Shown here piece by piece: positions 11,109 to 22,043 of a DNA stretch of 64,000 nucleotides (its first letter is position 1; every line of letters starts with the position of its first letter). The DNA is from Antitrichia curtipendula. Its lineage: Eukaryota > Streptophyta > Bryopsida > Hypnales > Leucodontaceae. A model generated the notes under the pieces. That model was not told the DNA's origin. It saw only the letters and a list, made by a program, of their open reading frames with translations, and ran no database searches. The translations under genes and the position numbers were made by a program. The DNA lies in assembly GCA_951230915.1 (NCBI GenBank), contig OX579640.1, forward strand, positions 15,830,981 through 15,894,980, given 5' to 3'.

Positions 11109-11904
11109 AGCATTGCCTTGTTTTTTTATTAAGAACATTGTGAATGGTATACTTGAACAAGGTAGCCATTGAACAAAAAATTTACCGGATGATACTACAT
11201 GGTGGAAATCAAAATTTGAATACAAAGTATTAATTCTAATATCTAAGGCAAACTATTGTGGTAGTTAATTAGATTTTTGAAATTTTTTGGGTGGAGTGCA
11301 TTAAATTTATCAAATTTTATTTTTTTAGATCAATTATAATACAATAAATGAATATCTTAAAATTTGATCTATGCATATCTTATTTTGGGATGCGAAGGCC
11401 TCAAGGATCAATAGGGATTTTCCAAATTTGTATGGCAAGGGCACCATAAGCATTAGCCAAACTAAGAATAATTATAAATTGTACTTTTGAAACTAAAAAA
11501 AGCAATATAGATCTTTGTAAAATGACTTTGAGATTTATAACTTTGAAAATTCAATATACACACTATTAAAATTTAGGATTTATTTCAATTGTCTTTTTGT
11601 ACTTATTGCTTTGTGAAAGTTGCAAACACAAATAAAAAGATATTTCAAGAATTATAACATTGTGAAAAAATATACATATCATAATTGAGTGTAATGTATA
11701 TTGAAAAAATGTGCACTTTGTGATTCACTACGTAGAAGAATATTTGCAAACTTGTACTAATAAATTTTAGATAAAATCTTATCTCATTTCAAAAGTGGCT
11801 ACTTTTACACTAAAAAAATTGACAAAACTGTGAAGCAACTCTCAAAAAAGTATTACATTTGCCAATATTTGAATGATTTGAGTTACTTGTAATAATAATA
11901 TGCT
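11109..11904. other. AT-rich spacer, nothing recognised
   Basis: No gene, repeat boundary or RNA structure stands out. Confidence 0.4.
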
Positions 11905-11908
11905 TTAA

Positions 11909-13211
11909 CCCCTAGAGGATGAAGCTGCCTTTTTTTGGCAACATAGATTTTTTGCGCAGGTATGTATCATTAGAGATTTATATGTTTTTGGCTTAAACTT
12001 TATTAGAAAGTGTGGACAAGGAATATCTTCTATATGCACTAAAATTCAAGGCATTTGAAAATATGATTAAAAAATTATGGCCTAATATGTGGTTTTATTT
12101 TCAACTTGGATAATCTAGGCAAATAAGAAAAAAACACTTCTTTTAGAAACAAAAAGTTGAAATTGGTTTTCTAGATTAATGTATATATAGAAAGCTTTTA
12201 AGCATTCCATTTTGATCAATGAGTCAAAAGTTATGAGGAGTTTTAGTTTGTGGGTAGATATGGATCCTCCACTCTAAAATAAACTTTGAAATTTTCTATT
12301 TTAATCAATTTTTAATATTTAAAAATAAAATAAAATTATAGGATGTAGATTGTTTATTACAACATTTCAACCATTGGGATTGACATTTTTCAATTCCATG
12401 ATTAAACTGTTAACAATTTTTTATTTGAATCATTCTCTACTTCTTTCTCTTGGGGGGTGCATTTAGTTCTACTACAACAAACCACGTGCAAACATGTGGT
12501 TTCTAATAAACTATAATTTCAACCTAAAATTTTGAGCATTGTTTAATAATGAATATAGGTTTTTACTGCCAAAATTTCCAGCTCAAATAAAATATCAAAT
12601 GATTTCTAGAAAAGGTTGAAAAAAAACTAAAATGCATGTTTTTCAACTTAAATAATTATGGAGAACACATTTATATGACCATTGAATCAATATTCAACTC
12701 AAAATGAGCTTTCAATAGAGAGTTATTTTTAGGAATTTTTTGTTCATTTTTTAGACAATTTTTTCTTATATAATATAGGGGTGTGGAAGTTATTTTTTAG
12801 TTCTACAGTGTACCTTTTTACTTCAAAATTTTGTAACTAATTATTATTAACAAATAAAAATATCAATAATTCAAAATATAAACTTTCAAAGTAGAAAAAT
12901 CTATTCATATCTTTTTTGTTTTGTTTTATTTAAAATTCAAAAAGTAAACAGGGGGTCCAAAGTTTTATTTGCACGAGGTTTTTAATGGACACTCTAAGTG
13001 AACTCCCTGAGTTCTTTCTACTGACAAATATCTTGCAATCTGTACGGTGGAAATTTCTGAAAAATTTCCATGTCTTCTCAAACTAGTATACTACAAGATG
13101 CTACAATTACATGTGTCTAAGAATGACATTTTTCCAAAAAAATTGGTACTTGTAATAGAAATGGCAGTTTTTGAGCATTTTGGTGATAACATAGTCGAGG
13201 AACTTTAGGAG
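11909..13211 (+). mobile_element. TTAA element family C, diverged long copy
   Basis: Starts after TTAA (11905-11908) as CCCCTAGAGGATGAAG followed by TTTTTTTGGCAACATAG. Ends near 13211 with AACTTTAGGAGTAAA, a mutated form of the CTTTAGGGGTTAA terminus. The right 200 bases match the right end of the intact C element at 21118-22043 (CTTGCAATCTGTACGGTGG; ATAGAAATGGCAGTTTTTGA). It is about 1.3 kb against about 0.93 kb for the intact copy, so it has extra interior sequence or is an older subfamily. Non-coding. Confidence 0.65.
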
Positions 13212-14186
13212 TAAATAGCGATTGTGCTCTAAAAGTAAGTACAACACAAAGGCACATTTTGCTTTCTTCAATGTATCAATAGTGTACATTTCAAGAGGTA
13301 ATCACTTTTAGTGACCATTGCATTTGAACTTCAAAAATTCATACCTAATTCCACAAAGGTCCAAAAATATGAAACGATTTGGATTAGATGCCAATTCCAT
13401 TTTTCTTCCTATGAAAATTTCCTAAAAACTGTTTCAAAGAGTTTAGCTTCCCCCGAAGACAATCAGCTCCTAAATGGTTGCTTTAAGAGCATACTACCAT
13501 AGGCAGCTGCATGGATGAATGGACACTCATGAGTGATTCTATCCCATTTTTTTTTCCTTCCATGCATGCATTCCAAGGTACATGTTGCTCTACCAACAAA
13601 GAAAATCCCCAAAAGTTGGATGACATGGGGCTGACATTACCCAACATAACTGAACAGCTTTTCAAGGATCTTCCAATCAACAAAACAGCGCATGAGATGA
13701 TCTCAAACATTTAAAATCTGCAATCATGACATTTGTTTCCCAGTTTTGTTTTTGTTTTTTTTGACACAAAATAAAGGAACCTTTACTGCCAAGAAAAAGA
13801 AGAGTACAAGCACTCAGCCGCAATTAGTTTACCAAGTTTCAGTGGAGTGCTGTTGAGTGCTGTTGAGTGGAAGGACAGGCCGGAACTCGGGATTGCTGTC
13901 CTGGGAGAACATTCACACCTCCAGAGGTCGAGAGATGCTCCAACTGCACATTCCCAATCACTACATAATAATGTAGCAACACCGGACCCCCTTTTGGGCA
14001 ATGGGTTTAAACCGAGTGGTTTAGAAAAGGAGAGCAATTGAAATTTTTATTTTCTGATGAGGTGTAAATTTCTTATGAAATTTTGACGTGTGATGCCTAA
14101 TTGGTCCGAAACAATCTCTAGACTACCCCCAAACCACCCAAAAAAATGTGGCCCTTGATGGTCATCTTACCACCTAAAGTAGTCAC
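13212..14186. other. no confident gene; unclassified short frames
   Basis: Overlapping opposite frames of 67-84 codons occur at 13483-14041 with less AT-rich composition, but none shows a recognisable domain. The stretch 14090-14186 is related to 43720-43830 (phrases TCTCTAGACTACCC and AGTAGTCACAATATTT). Confidence 0.35.
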
Positions 14187-14402
14187 AATATTTCTGAACA
14201 TGACCACGACAATATTTCCAAATATGGCCATGAGAATATTTTCGAATATGGGCATGACAATGTTTCTGAATATGGCCATGACAATATTTCTGAATATGGC
14301 CATGACAATATTTCTGAATATGGCCATGACAATATTTCTGAATATGGCCATGACAATATTTTCGAATATGGCCATGACAATATTTTCGAATATGGCCATG
14401 AC
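14187..14402. repeat. 24-bp minisatellite, nine units
   Basis: Nine contiguous 24-base units of consensus AATATTTCTGAATATGG + CCATGAC. The central units are identical and the outer ones diverged, the pattern expected from slippage or unequal exchange. Since 24 is a multiple of three and the unit lacks stops in some frames, open frames appear on both strands (for example 14118-14489); they are by-products of the repeat. Confidence 0.95.
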
Positions 14403-14414
14403 ACAGAGGATTAA

Positions 14415-15242
14415 TCCCTGAAGTCCCAAAGTCCTTTGCAGGGACTCTTGGGATTTTGAGTAGGCTTGTGTGATTTCAATTTTTGGCATGATGTTTTGAA
14501 ACTTTTTTTTGAAGATAGGAAATCAGATTAGCTTTCGAGGAATGTCATTTTTTTTTCAATCAATGCAAGGGAGGAAAAGCTATGCCACCTGAAGTCCCAA
14601 AAGCAGCTTGAGTGGCAATCTAAAATAAATCACAAAAAACTGAATTTTTTTTTTAATTTTAAATTTTTTTCTCAAAGATTATATTTTTGTCTATATCTGA
14701 AGCTTTAATTTAGTCTCTTTGGACTAGTGATGTGTCTTACAATTTTTCAAATATTTTTTGTTAGACATAGTTAAGTTTGCGTGCTAGAACAATCTCACCA
14801 TTGGGATTATTGTGTTTCAACTCCATCTTAGAGCTATTATCGGTTAAGTTTTTTCCCTTCAATCTTGAACGTACTTCTACTTAATAAATTTTTAATGAGT
14901 GAAGTTTAAGTATTTTTTTGTTGAATTTTTTTCTTTGATTTTCAACTCAATATTTTATCATAAAAAATTAGAAAATATAAATTTGTAGCGCAAAAGTTTA
15001 AGTTAAGAAAATTTAAGCAAAAAAATGTAGTCGAGTAAGGTGTAAAATAAACTTGTTTTCTTCAATTTAAATGCAAATATCTTGCAATCTAAGTGGTCAA
15101 AGTTTCTAAAATTTTCTTCCACGCATTGTTATACTAGTCTAGTGCAAGATCCTATAGTTCGGTATGCAAAAAAAAAAAAATTCAAAATTCAAATTTTTTT
15201 TTCTTTTTTTTGATGGAAAATAGACTTTGGGACTTCATGAAC
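14415..15242 (+). mobile_element. TTAA element family B, diverged copy
   Basis: Follows TTAA at 14411-14414 with TCCCTGAAGTCCC and ends CTTTGGGACTTCATGAAC before TTAA at 15243-15246. Interior phrases match the intact B elements at 46315 and 51634: TTTTTTTTGAAGATAG, CAATCTCACCATTGGGATTA, TTCAACTCCATCTTAGAGCT and CTTGCAATCTAAGTGGTC. The termini have degraded. Non-coding. Confidence 0.72.
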
Positions 15243-15513
15243 TTAAAAAAATTAGTTTTTGTAATGAATTTACACTAATAAGGTAGAAGTTCCTAAAGCA
15301 ATCACTAATAACTCCATCACCATCATCCAAGGTATTGATTGTGGCTACTAACCAATCTAATGAAGCCCTAATCTCATTTATAAACAAAAGTCTGCTATAG
15401 ATTGATCTAAGAGTGTAATGTGTGTTTTTCTAGGTGTTTGCATTGGACGGTTTGCTTGTCATGGCTAGTTTACCTTACATTGACATATTTCCTACAATAG
15501 AAGGGCAGCTTCA
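15243..15513. repeat. flank related to 43880-43960
   Basis: Phrases such as GAATTTACACTAATAAGG, ATTGATTGTGGCTACTAA and AATCTCATTTATAAAC match 43880-43960 in order, so this DNA and 14090-14186 are one dispersed segment, here split by the minisatellite and a B element. Confidence 0.45.
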
Positions 15514-15716
15514 CACTATAAGAAACTAGAGTTTTTTAATGTTTAGATTGATAGATTTTAGGTGATGTCCAATGTAACAACCTGTATTTTTATGTCAACA
15601 ATAACATCCAATCTAACATCAAGATGTTTCATTGGACGTCACTATTGACATAAAAATACATGTTACATTGGACGTCATCTAAAATCCGCCACTTAAAATA
15701 CATGTTTCTTATAGTG
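15514..15716. mobile_element. foldback MITE with CACTA-type ends
   Basis: A 203-bp inverted repeat with ends CACTATAAGAAAC and GTTTCTTATAGTG. Arms pair over most of their length, for example GATGTCCAATGTAACA against TGTTACATTGGACGTC, around a short centre near 15600-15640. CACTA-starting ends suggest the CACTA (En/Spm) superfamily, but the expected 3-bp target duplication is not clear. A related foldback lies at 44764-44953. Confidence 0.78.
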
Positions 15717-16194
15717 CCCTTTGTGCAAGATAGGGTGACTTCTTTTCATGAATGAGGGAATATGGTGTGGTTTAGCAACTTTGTTGTTGTATGACAATGA
15801 CATATTGATACCTAATGAAGTTGTTAAGAGTAGTTATTTTGTTTTATGCTTTTTATAAATAGGTTGCTTATACGTACATTGAGAATAAGTCGAGTTGTAA
15901 ATTTATGCTTCCTTAATTTTTAATATTCCAAAACTTGATGAAAAATTAGCAAAAAAATAGTATAATCTTCATTATTTCTATTCCTTGACAAAGAAAAATT
16001 ATTCTCCCCCCCCCCCCTCCACATTGTTCAATTAGAAATATGCTAAAACACTTCATATTGTCATAAATCTACAGTCATGTACCTTATTGTACTCATGGTT
16101 TCTAGTGTGGGATCTCTTAAAGTCATTTGTACACTGGGTCAAGATAATAACTTTAAATCGTTGTTGAGGACAAAAAATATTTAGACACTATAGA
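15717..16194. other. AT-rich spacer with a poly-C run
   Basis: No gene. A run of ten or more C residues near 16005-16018 is the only notable feature. Confidence 0.4.
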
Positions 16195-16676
16195 ATTGTG
16201 GGTAGATTGCCTTAGATATAGGCCTTGTTCTTAAAGAGTTAAGTAGATGCTTGGTGTACAAATATAACATTCTTGAATCTTGACCTTAAGGGGTTGGGTT
16301 GGATCTTCAATTTGCCTCCTATTTGTTGCATATCATTTTCATGGTTGAATTGAGGCTTTTGGTTGGCACTTTAGAAGGGACGTTCCAACCTTTATATCCA
16401 AGAATGTTTGATGCTTTAACACAACATTGACGTTAGAATACAACTTTAGAAGATCTTCCAATTGATCTTGACCTCTCATAACTTTTGTATATAACTATTA
16501 GTCATGGACCTAACTAATGTATTGTCTTCCATTTATGGATGTTACCAACATACTACCATTCATAGATTGATAACTTGCTCATTGAAATTATATTATTTTT
16601 ATTCTCAAGCCTAGTATCTAATTTGGGATTTTTCAAAATCAGTTGTATATTAAATCTAAATGTTAAGACTATTTTG

Positions 16677-16680
16677 TTAA
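16677..16680. other. empty TTAA target site (pair of 21114-22047)
   Basis: Reads ACTATTTTG-TTAA-CAAGGACAAAA. In copy B the same flanks surround a family C element with TTAA on each side. This is the pre-insertion state. Confidence 0.95.
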
Positions 16681-18085
16681 CAAGGACAAAAAAAATAGAA
16701 ATTGTAAAAGTAGACAAAGCATTCCATAATGTTTGATTGATCATCTTGGTGATAGGCCCTCATGTTTGGGTCCTTTTGCCTCCCATTTGTTTGAGTTCTT
16801 TTTCAATATAATAGGGACACTCCAACCTTTATATTCAAGAATGTGGTGTTATTTCTACTTGACGTTGAAATTAGAATACAACTTTAGAAAATCTACCAAC
16901 AATTGATAAACTATAATGTAGTCATAGTCAAAGAATTTTGCACCTATCTTATCACCATGTTCTTGGAAATTCTACCTTATTGTCATGTTGTCAATCATGG
17001 ATCTAATTGACGTACAATCATTTTCAAATAATTTTGCTCAATTTTGAATAATCCTATTTTACCTTCATGCTTTAAGGATGCAAGATGTATTACCAATCAA
17101 ATTCTTTAACAACCATGATTGTATACCAATTAAATTTAATATTTTTAGTCATATATAGGGAAATAACATCTAAACTTAAGTGAAGTCCAAAAATGGCATG
17201 TCAATGTTTTATGAAAAGTGATAAAGGTAAAAATTAAAATATTCTCCAGAAAATATAATGTTGATTTGAAAATTTATGAATTTTTATTTATCTACAAGTT
17301 AAAATAAATTCCTAATTATAATTTTGACTCTATTCATGCACACCAACTTAAATGAATGGTTTTACATTGTGCTATGGAACACGTAAGTTGAACTTGCCTA
17401 TTTCTAGCCATTTTTGAATTGTAGTATTTGCACTAATATAAAATTTAATATCTAACAGTTAAAAGTTATCTTAAAATTTAAATTGGATTTGGCTTATGAT
17501 AAGCTAACTCAAATATTTTATTTTATATATTATATGATTTGATTATTTAAAAAATTCAAATTATCATTTTTTATTTTTTAGCTTCAATTTTTTATTTTTT
17601 ATTTTTTAAATAAAATTTTAAACATTTATAAATTATTTTTGGCAAATAATTTTGTAATAATTTTGATTTTCTTGATCATTTTCAAGTCTCAATACATCAT
17701 AAGACTTCTTCAAGAAGATTGTTCACGCTTTTAAAAGAATAATCTATTATATACCAAGCACCTTACAACATTGCTTGGACAATTGGACATGAATTGTCTA
17801 TACCTAATTATTATTTTTAATTTTCAAATTCTATGTCTCGAAACACTTTTAATTACTATGTGTAGGTGTATAACAAGAGATGAAAATACACTAATTTTTT
17901 TTGTAAAGGGCACAAGATTAATAATACCTACATAATTCATATCAGTGTATATTTATATTTCATGAAAAAAATAAAATAATCTCCTTTTCTATTATATCTT
18001 GCACATAGAATAAAGTGCAATTAATTACTTTATTTTTATTTTAGCTTTCATCTTTATGTTTTATGCATAGGAAGTTAGGAACATA

Positions 18086-18091
18086 GTAATA

Positions 18092-18140
<49 letters not shown>
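18086..18140. repeat. (AAT)n microsatellite
   Basis: About 55 bases of nearly pure AAT/ATA trinucleotide in copy A. The matching place in copy B (about 24672-24702) has a shorter mixed AAT/ATT tract, so the locus varies in length. Confidence 0.95.
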
Positions 18141-21117
18141 TCTATCCACTTTGGCTTGTAAGAATTAAAATTTTGCTCATCATGGGTTCTATGTCATGTC
18201 AAAGGTGTATGGTGGCACTTTTAATTACTATTGCCAGACATCCTACGTACCAATATTACAAAGTTGTGCAAATAGGTCTGAATTAGCATATGACCTTTGC
18301 TATAGAAATGCTTTGCATATAATCTCTATACCCATAATTCTCTTAAATAATCTCAAACCTATCTCCAAATTTTCTTTCATCCAAATCTCAATCTTACTAG
18401 TGTGCTATGTGATGTTGTCACAACCAAAATAAAAGTAAAAGTAAGTTTCTATTTTTCTAAACTCATAAAAAATTTCAAATGCAATATCTTTTATGTGAGT
18501 CAGAACACCATGGAACAGAGCCCTTGCATCCATCCTCGCCAAGGGCTTTCCGATGGTACCAAGAAAATGAATGAAAGATGCATGGTCCCGGAGATCTCAC
18601 CACAGCAAACAAAACAAACAAATAGCCTAACTTTTAGAGAATTAAAAGTTTGCCTTCATCTTAGGTCCTAGGTCATGCAAAAGGCACATGGGAACACTTT
18701 TAACCACTATGTGTTGGACATTCTTTGTGCTAGTATAATATCCAAATCCAAAATATTACCTTGATCAATTCAATACTTTATCCAAACACAAACTCAAATT
18801 TTTTTACAACAATGCTTCTTTCCATAATAAAACAACAACAATTGTACAACTTAGCATTTCAAGTACATCCCACACCTCAAACCCACCAAGAGTCAAGAGA
18901 AACAAAGGACCACTTTCTACCTCTATGTAGCCAACTTCAACCCTAAAAGGCTAGCTGCTAGCTAATCCTAATTCATCATAATCCTAAAATCAACTACTAA
19001 CCAATTGATTATCAACTGACAACTAACAAGAACTTCTAATACTACACACACTTTAACATACAAAAATGCCTAGTTCAACTAGTAGACAACCCGCATTACA
19101 ACTCTACGGGTCCGGCATGGATTCATACTAGTCATCTAACAAGCCACATCCCCTATTCTAAATACATCTCAATGATATTACTGTGCTATATGTTGTTGCT
19201 ACAGTATAATAAAATTTTCAAAAAATAAAATTTATAAAAACCTTGATATTCAATATATGTTATGTTACGACTTGTTAGTCAGAACATCACAAAACAAAAT
19301 TTATACACCTTTCCTTGAAAAGAGCTTTCTTACTATACCAAGAACACAATTGGAGGTTACATGGTTCTTAAGATCTCACTATAATAAACAAAACAAAATT
19401 AAACAAAACAAACAAAAATAATTTAACTTTTCTAATTTCCATCCAATTTTCTAATTTTCAAGGTCTACAAACACTTCACTAATCTACATTTTTTGCACCA
19501 TCATAAAGAATGGCACAAATCTTATTTTGTGCAAACATTCTTTCCTAGGGCTTTCCAATAATACCAAGTGTGCCCCGCTTGGCCTAACAATTAGGATCAA
19601 GATTTCAATGTCCGTTATAGAAAAAAAAAAAAAAAAATTCTTTAGTGGTATAGAGTAGTTTATTAAATTTAATAATGCAATTGCATAGTTAAGCCCTACA
19701 ATATTTTTTACTTCTTGGTGTATGCAACGTATTTTTGAGCGTAAAGATTTGCAAATAGGATTTGTAAACTCTATTGGTACAAAAAATTCTTGTAGCTAGA
19801 AGGTGGCCTTCTTATAGCATAAAATTTGTGAATATTTTGGACACTGTAGGTGAAGTCACCAAAATCTCTACACATTTGGAAAGTGTCTTGGTGTTGTTAA
19901 AGGTATACAGAGTGACTTAGTCAAACTACAACTTTTGGAGAAATTACAGGTGAATTTTTTTTGCCTTAAACATTGATAAGTATTCTTTGCATTCAAGATT
20001 TTTAATTTCGAAAAGCAACATTTTTGTGGAATTATAAAGAATTTTTGTGCCAAAATTCTTCAAAAACACTAGACAATATGTACAAGTGCTTATGCATGTT
20101 GAATAGAACATATTTATGTAGATACACAATACATGAAAAGTTAGATTGATGTGTACATGTGGCCAGTGTCCTAGTTTTGCTTTAGTAAACTTTGGACAAG
20201 CTCGTTGAATAGACACTTATTCCTATTGATGTTCATTAAAAGTTAGATTGATGTGTAACAATGGTGAAGTGCCTATTGAAAGTGTCCTTTTGGACAGTCT
20301 GACTAAGCACTTGAGTAGATACTTATTCCGATAGATGCACACGAATGTTTGATTGATGTAGACTAGTGACAACTGACTAGTGCTTGCGTCCATATTTGCC
20401 TTAGTACACTTTGGATAGTCTAACCAAATCATTGAATAGACACTTATTTGTGTAGATATACATAAAAGTTTGTTTGTTTGATGTGGCTTGGAAACACTAG
20501 TCATGTCTATATCATTTGTACATTTCTGCTATGTTAATGTAGTACAAAGCTATAATTTGTAGTCTCCAATGAACCAATTGCACATCAAATATGGTCGCAC
20601 CTTTTGATGTCTACTTCACATAAATTGTTCCCACTGTAGCATTTTTTTTAAATGTCCATCTAAATACATTTGCTCAATCTGCCAAACCAATAGTAATTCT
20701 TTATAAATACATCAAAAATCCTATTTAGAAAGCAATAGATTCTTTATATGAACTCAAATAAAAAAATCAGAATAAAAAATGTGAATATTTAATACAAGTT
20801 CTAATACATAGAAGGGACATTCCAACCTTTATATCCAAGAATGTTTGATGCTTTAACACAACATTGACGTTAGAATACAACTTTAGAAGATCTTCCAATT
20901 GATCTTGACCTCTCATAACTTTTGTATATAACTATTAGTCATGGACCTAATTAATGTATTGTCTTCCATTTATGGATGTTACCAACATACTACCATTCAT
21001 AGATTGATAACTTGCTCATTGAAATTATATTATTTTTATTCTCAAGCCTAGTATCTAATTTGGGATTTTTCAAAATCAGTTGTATATTAAATCTAAATGT
21101 TAAGACTATTTTGTTAA

Positions 21118-22043
21118 CCCCTAAAGGACCAAACGGCGTTTTTTTGGCAACATAGCGATTTTGGGCAGCTCACTACGAACGGAAATTTTCTTTTTTTTCT
21201 TTGAAATTTTCACACAACATGTGCCCAAGGAGTAGCTTCAAGGCCCAACAATTTTCAGAACTTTTGAATATATGGTTAAAAAGTTATTAGATGATATGTC
21301 ATTTTCAACGTTCGGCGGGCAACTCAAAAAAAGTCTGAAAAATTACTTTTAAAAAAAATAAAAATTTGAAATTGGCCCTCAAGATTTACATATATATGGA
21401 AAGCTTTGAATCATTCCATTTAGATTTATGAGATGAAAATTATGAGGTGTTCTAGTTTGCGGGTAGTTATAGATTCGCTACTCTAAAATAAACTTTGGAG
21501 TTCATTATTTAACTCATTTTTAAATATTTTTCAAAAAAAATAAAACCATAGGATGTATGTTGTTTATTACAACATTACAACCGTTGGGATTGGCATTTTA
21601 TAATTCCATAATTAATTTCTTAACAATTTAGTGTTTTGAATCATTTTCTACTTCTTTCTACTTACTATTTTTTTCCTATATGATGTACAATTCCAAATAA
21701 TTTGAAATTGTTCAAGCATGTAGCCAACTTGTTTTGAAGAATGAATCCAAAGAGTTACCACCATTTTGGACATTTCTTCATATAAATGTGACCTTGTGAA
21801 GTGCAGCTGCCCGGTTTTTTGCAGGGACAAAAAAAGCATTTTTGTCAATTCAAACGCTATTTTCTTGCAATCTACATGGTGGAAAATTCTGAAATTTTTT
21901 CCACATCTTCTCAAACTAGTGCACTAAAAGATCCTACGGTTGCATGTGTCCAAAAATGTTTTTTTTCAAGAATTTGGTACTTGAACTAGAAATGACAGTT
22001 TTGGAGCAGTTTTGGTGAAAACATAGTCAAAAAACTTTAGGGG
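21118..22043 (+). mobile_element. TTAA element family C, intact copy with proven insertion site
   Basis: 926 bp between TTAA 21114-21117 and 22044-22047. Left end CCCCTAAAGGACCAAACGG, right end reverse-complemented CCCCTAAAGTTTTTTGAC; about nine terminal bases are identical. The flanks join to ACTATTTTGTTAACAAGGAC, exactly the sequence at 16668-16687 without the element. Conserved inner modules include AAGCTTTGAATCATTCCATT and TCTTGCAATCTACATGGTGG. A minus-strand frame of 88 codons (21648-21914) is also open in the other near-intact C copy but resembles no known transposase. Best read as a non-autonomous piggyBac-type element. Confidence 0.93.

Larger units (their letters stand above)
16373..20809. 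repeat. tandem segmental duplication, copy A
   Basis: Starts AGAAGGGACGTTCCAACC and ends TTCTAATACA. Copy B (20810-28230) repeats the same sequence in the same order starting with AGAAGGGACATTCCAACC. Matching landmarks include GACGTTAGAATACAACTTTA, TCAACTGACAACTAACAAGA, GCCTAACAATTA-GATCAAG and GTGTACATGTGGC. Copy A lacks four stretches found in B: a TTAA element, about 1.15 kb (B 22670-23826), about 0.6 kb (B 25280-25910) and a 197-bp insert (B 27075-27271). No coding gene is recognised. Internal cassettes with CTTTCC-A--TACCAAG recur near 18545, 19330 and 19550, so the segment is itself partly repetitive. Confidence 0.9.

Noticed and set aside
13483..13714. Opposed 67- and 75-codon frames
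   Set aside because: Neither strand shows a family motif; coding bias on one strand could not be judged by eye.
14118..14489. 123-codon repetitive frame (minus) and its counterparts
   Set aside because: Produced by a 24-bp tandem repeat whose period is a multiple of three; open on both strands.
19568..19640. Possible tRNA-derived SINE head (GCTTGGCCTAACAATTAGG) followed by a run of A
   Set aside because: Only about 50 bases precede the A run, no B box is convincing, and the copy B equivalent (26736-26815) has a broken A-rich tail. The segment is inherited with the large duplication, so no independent insertion is shown.
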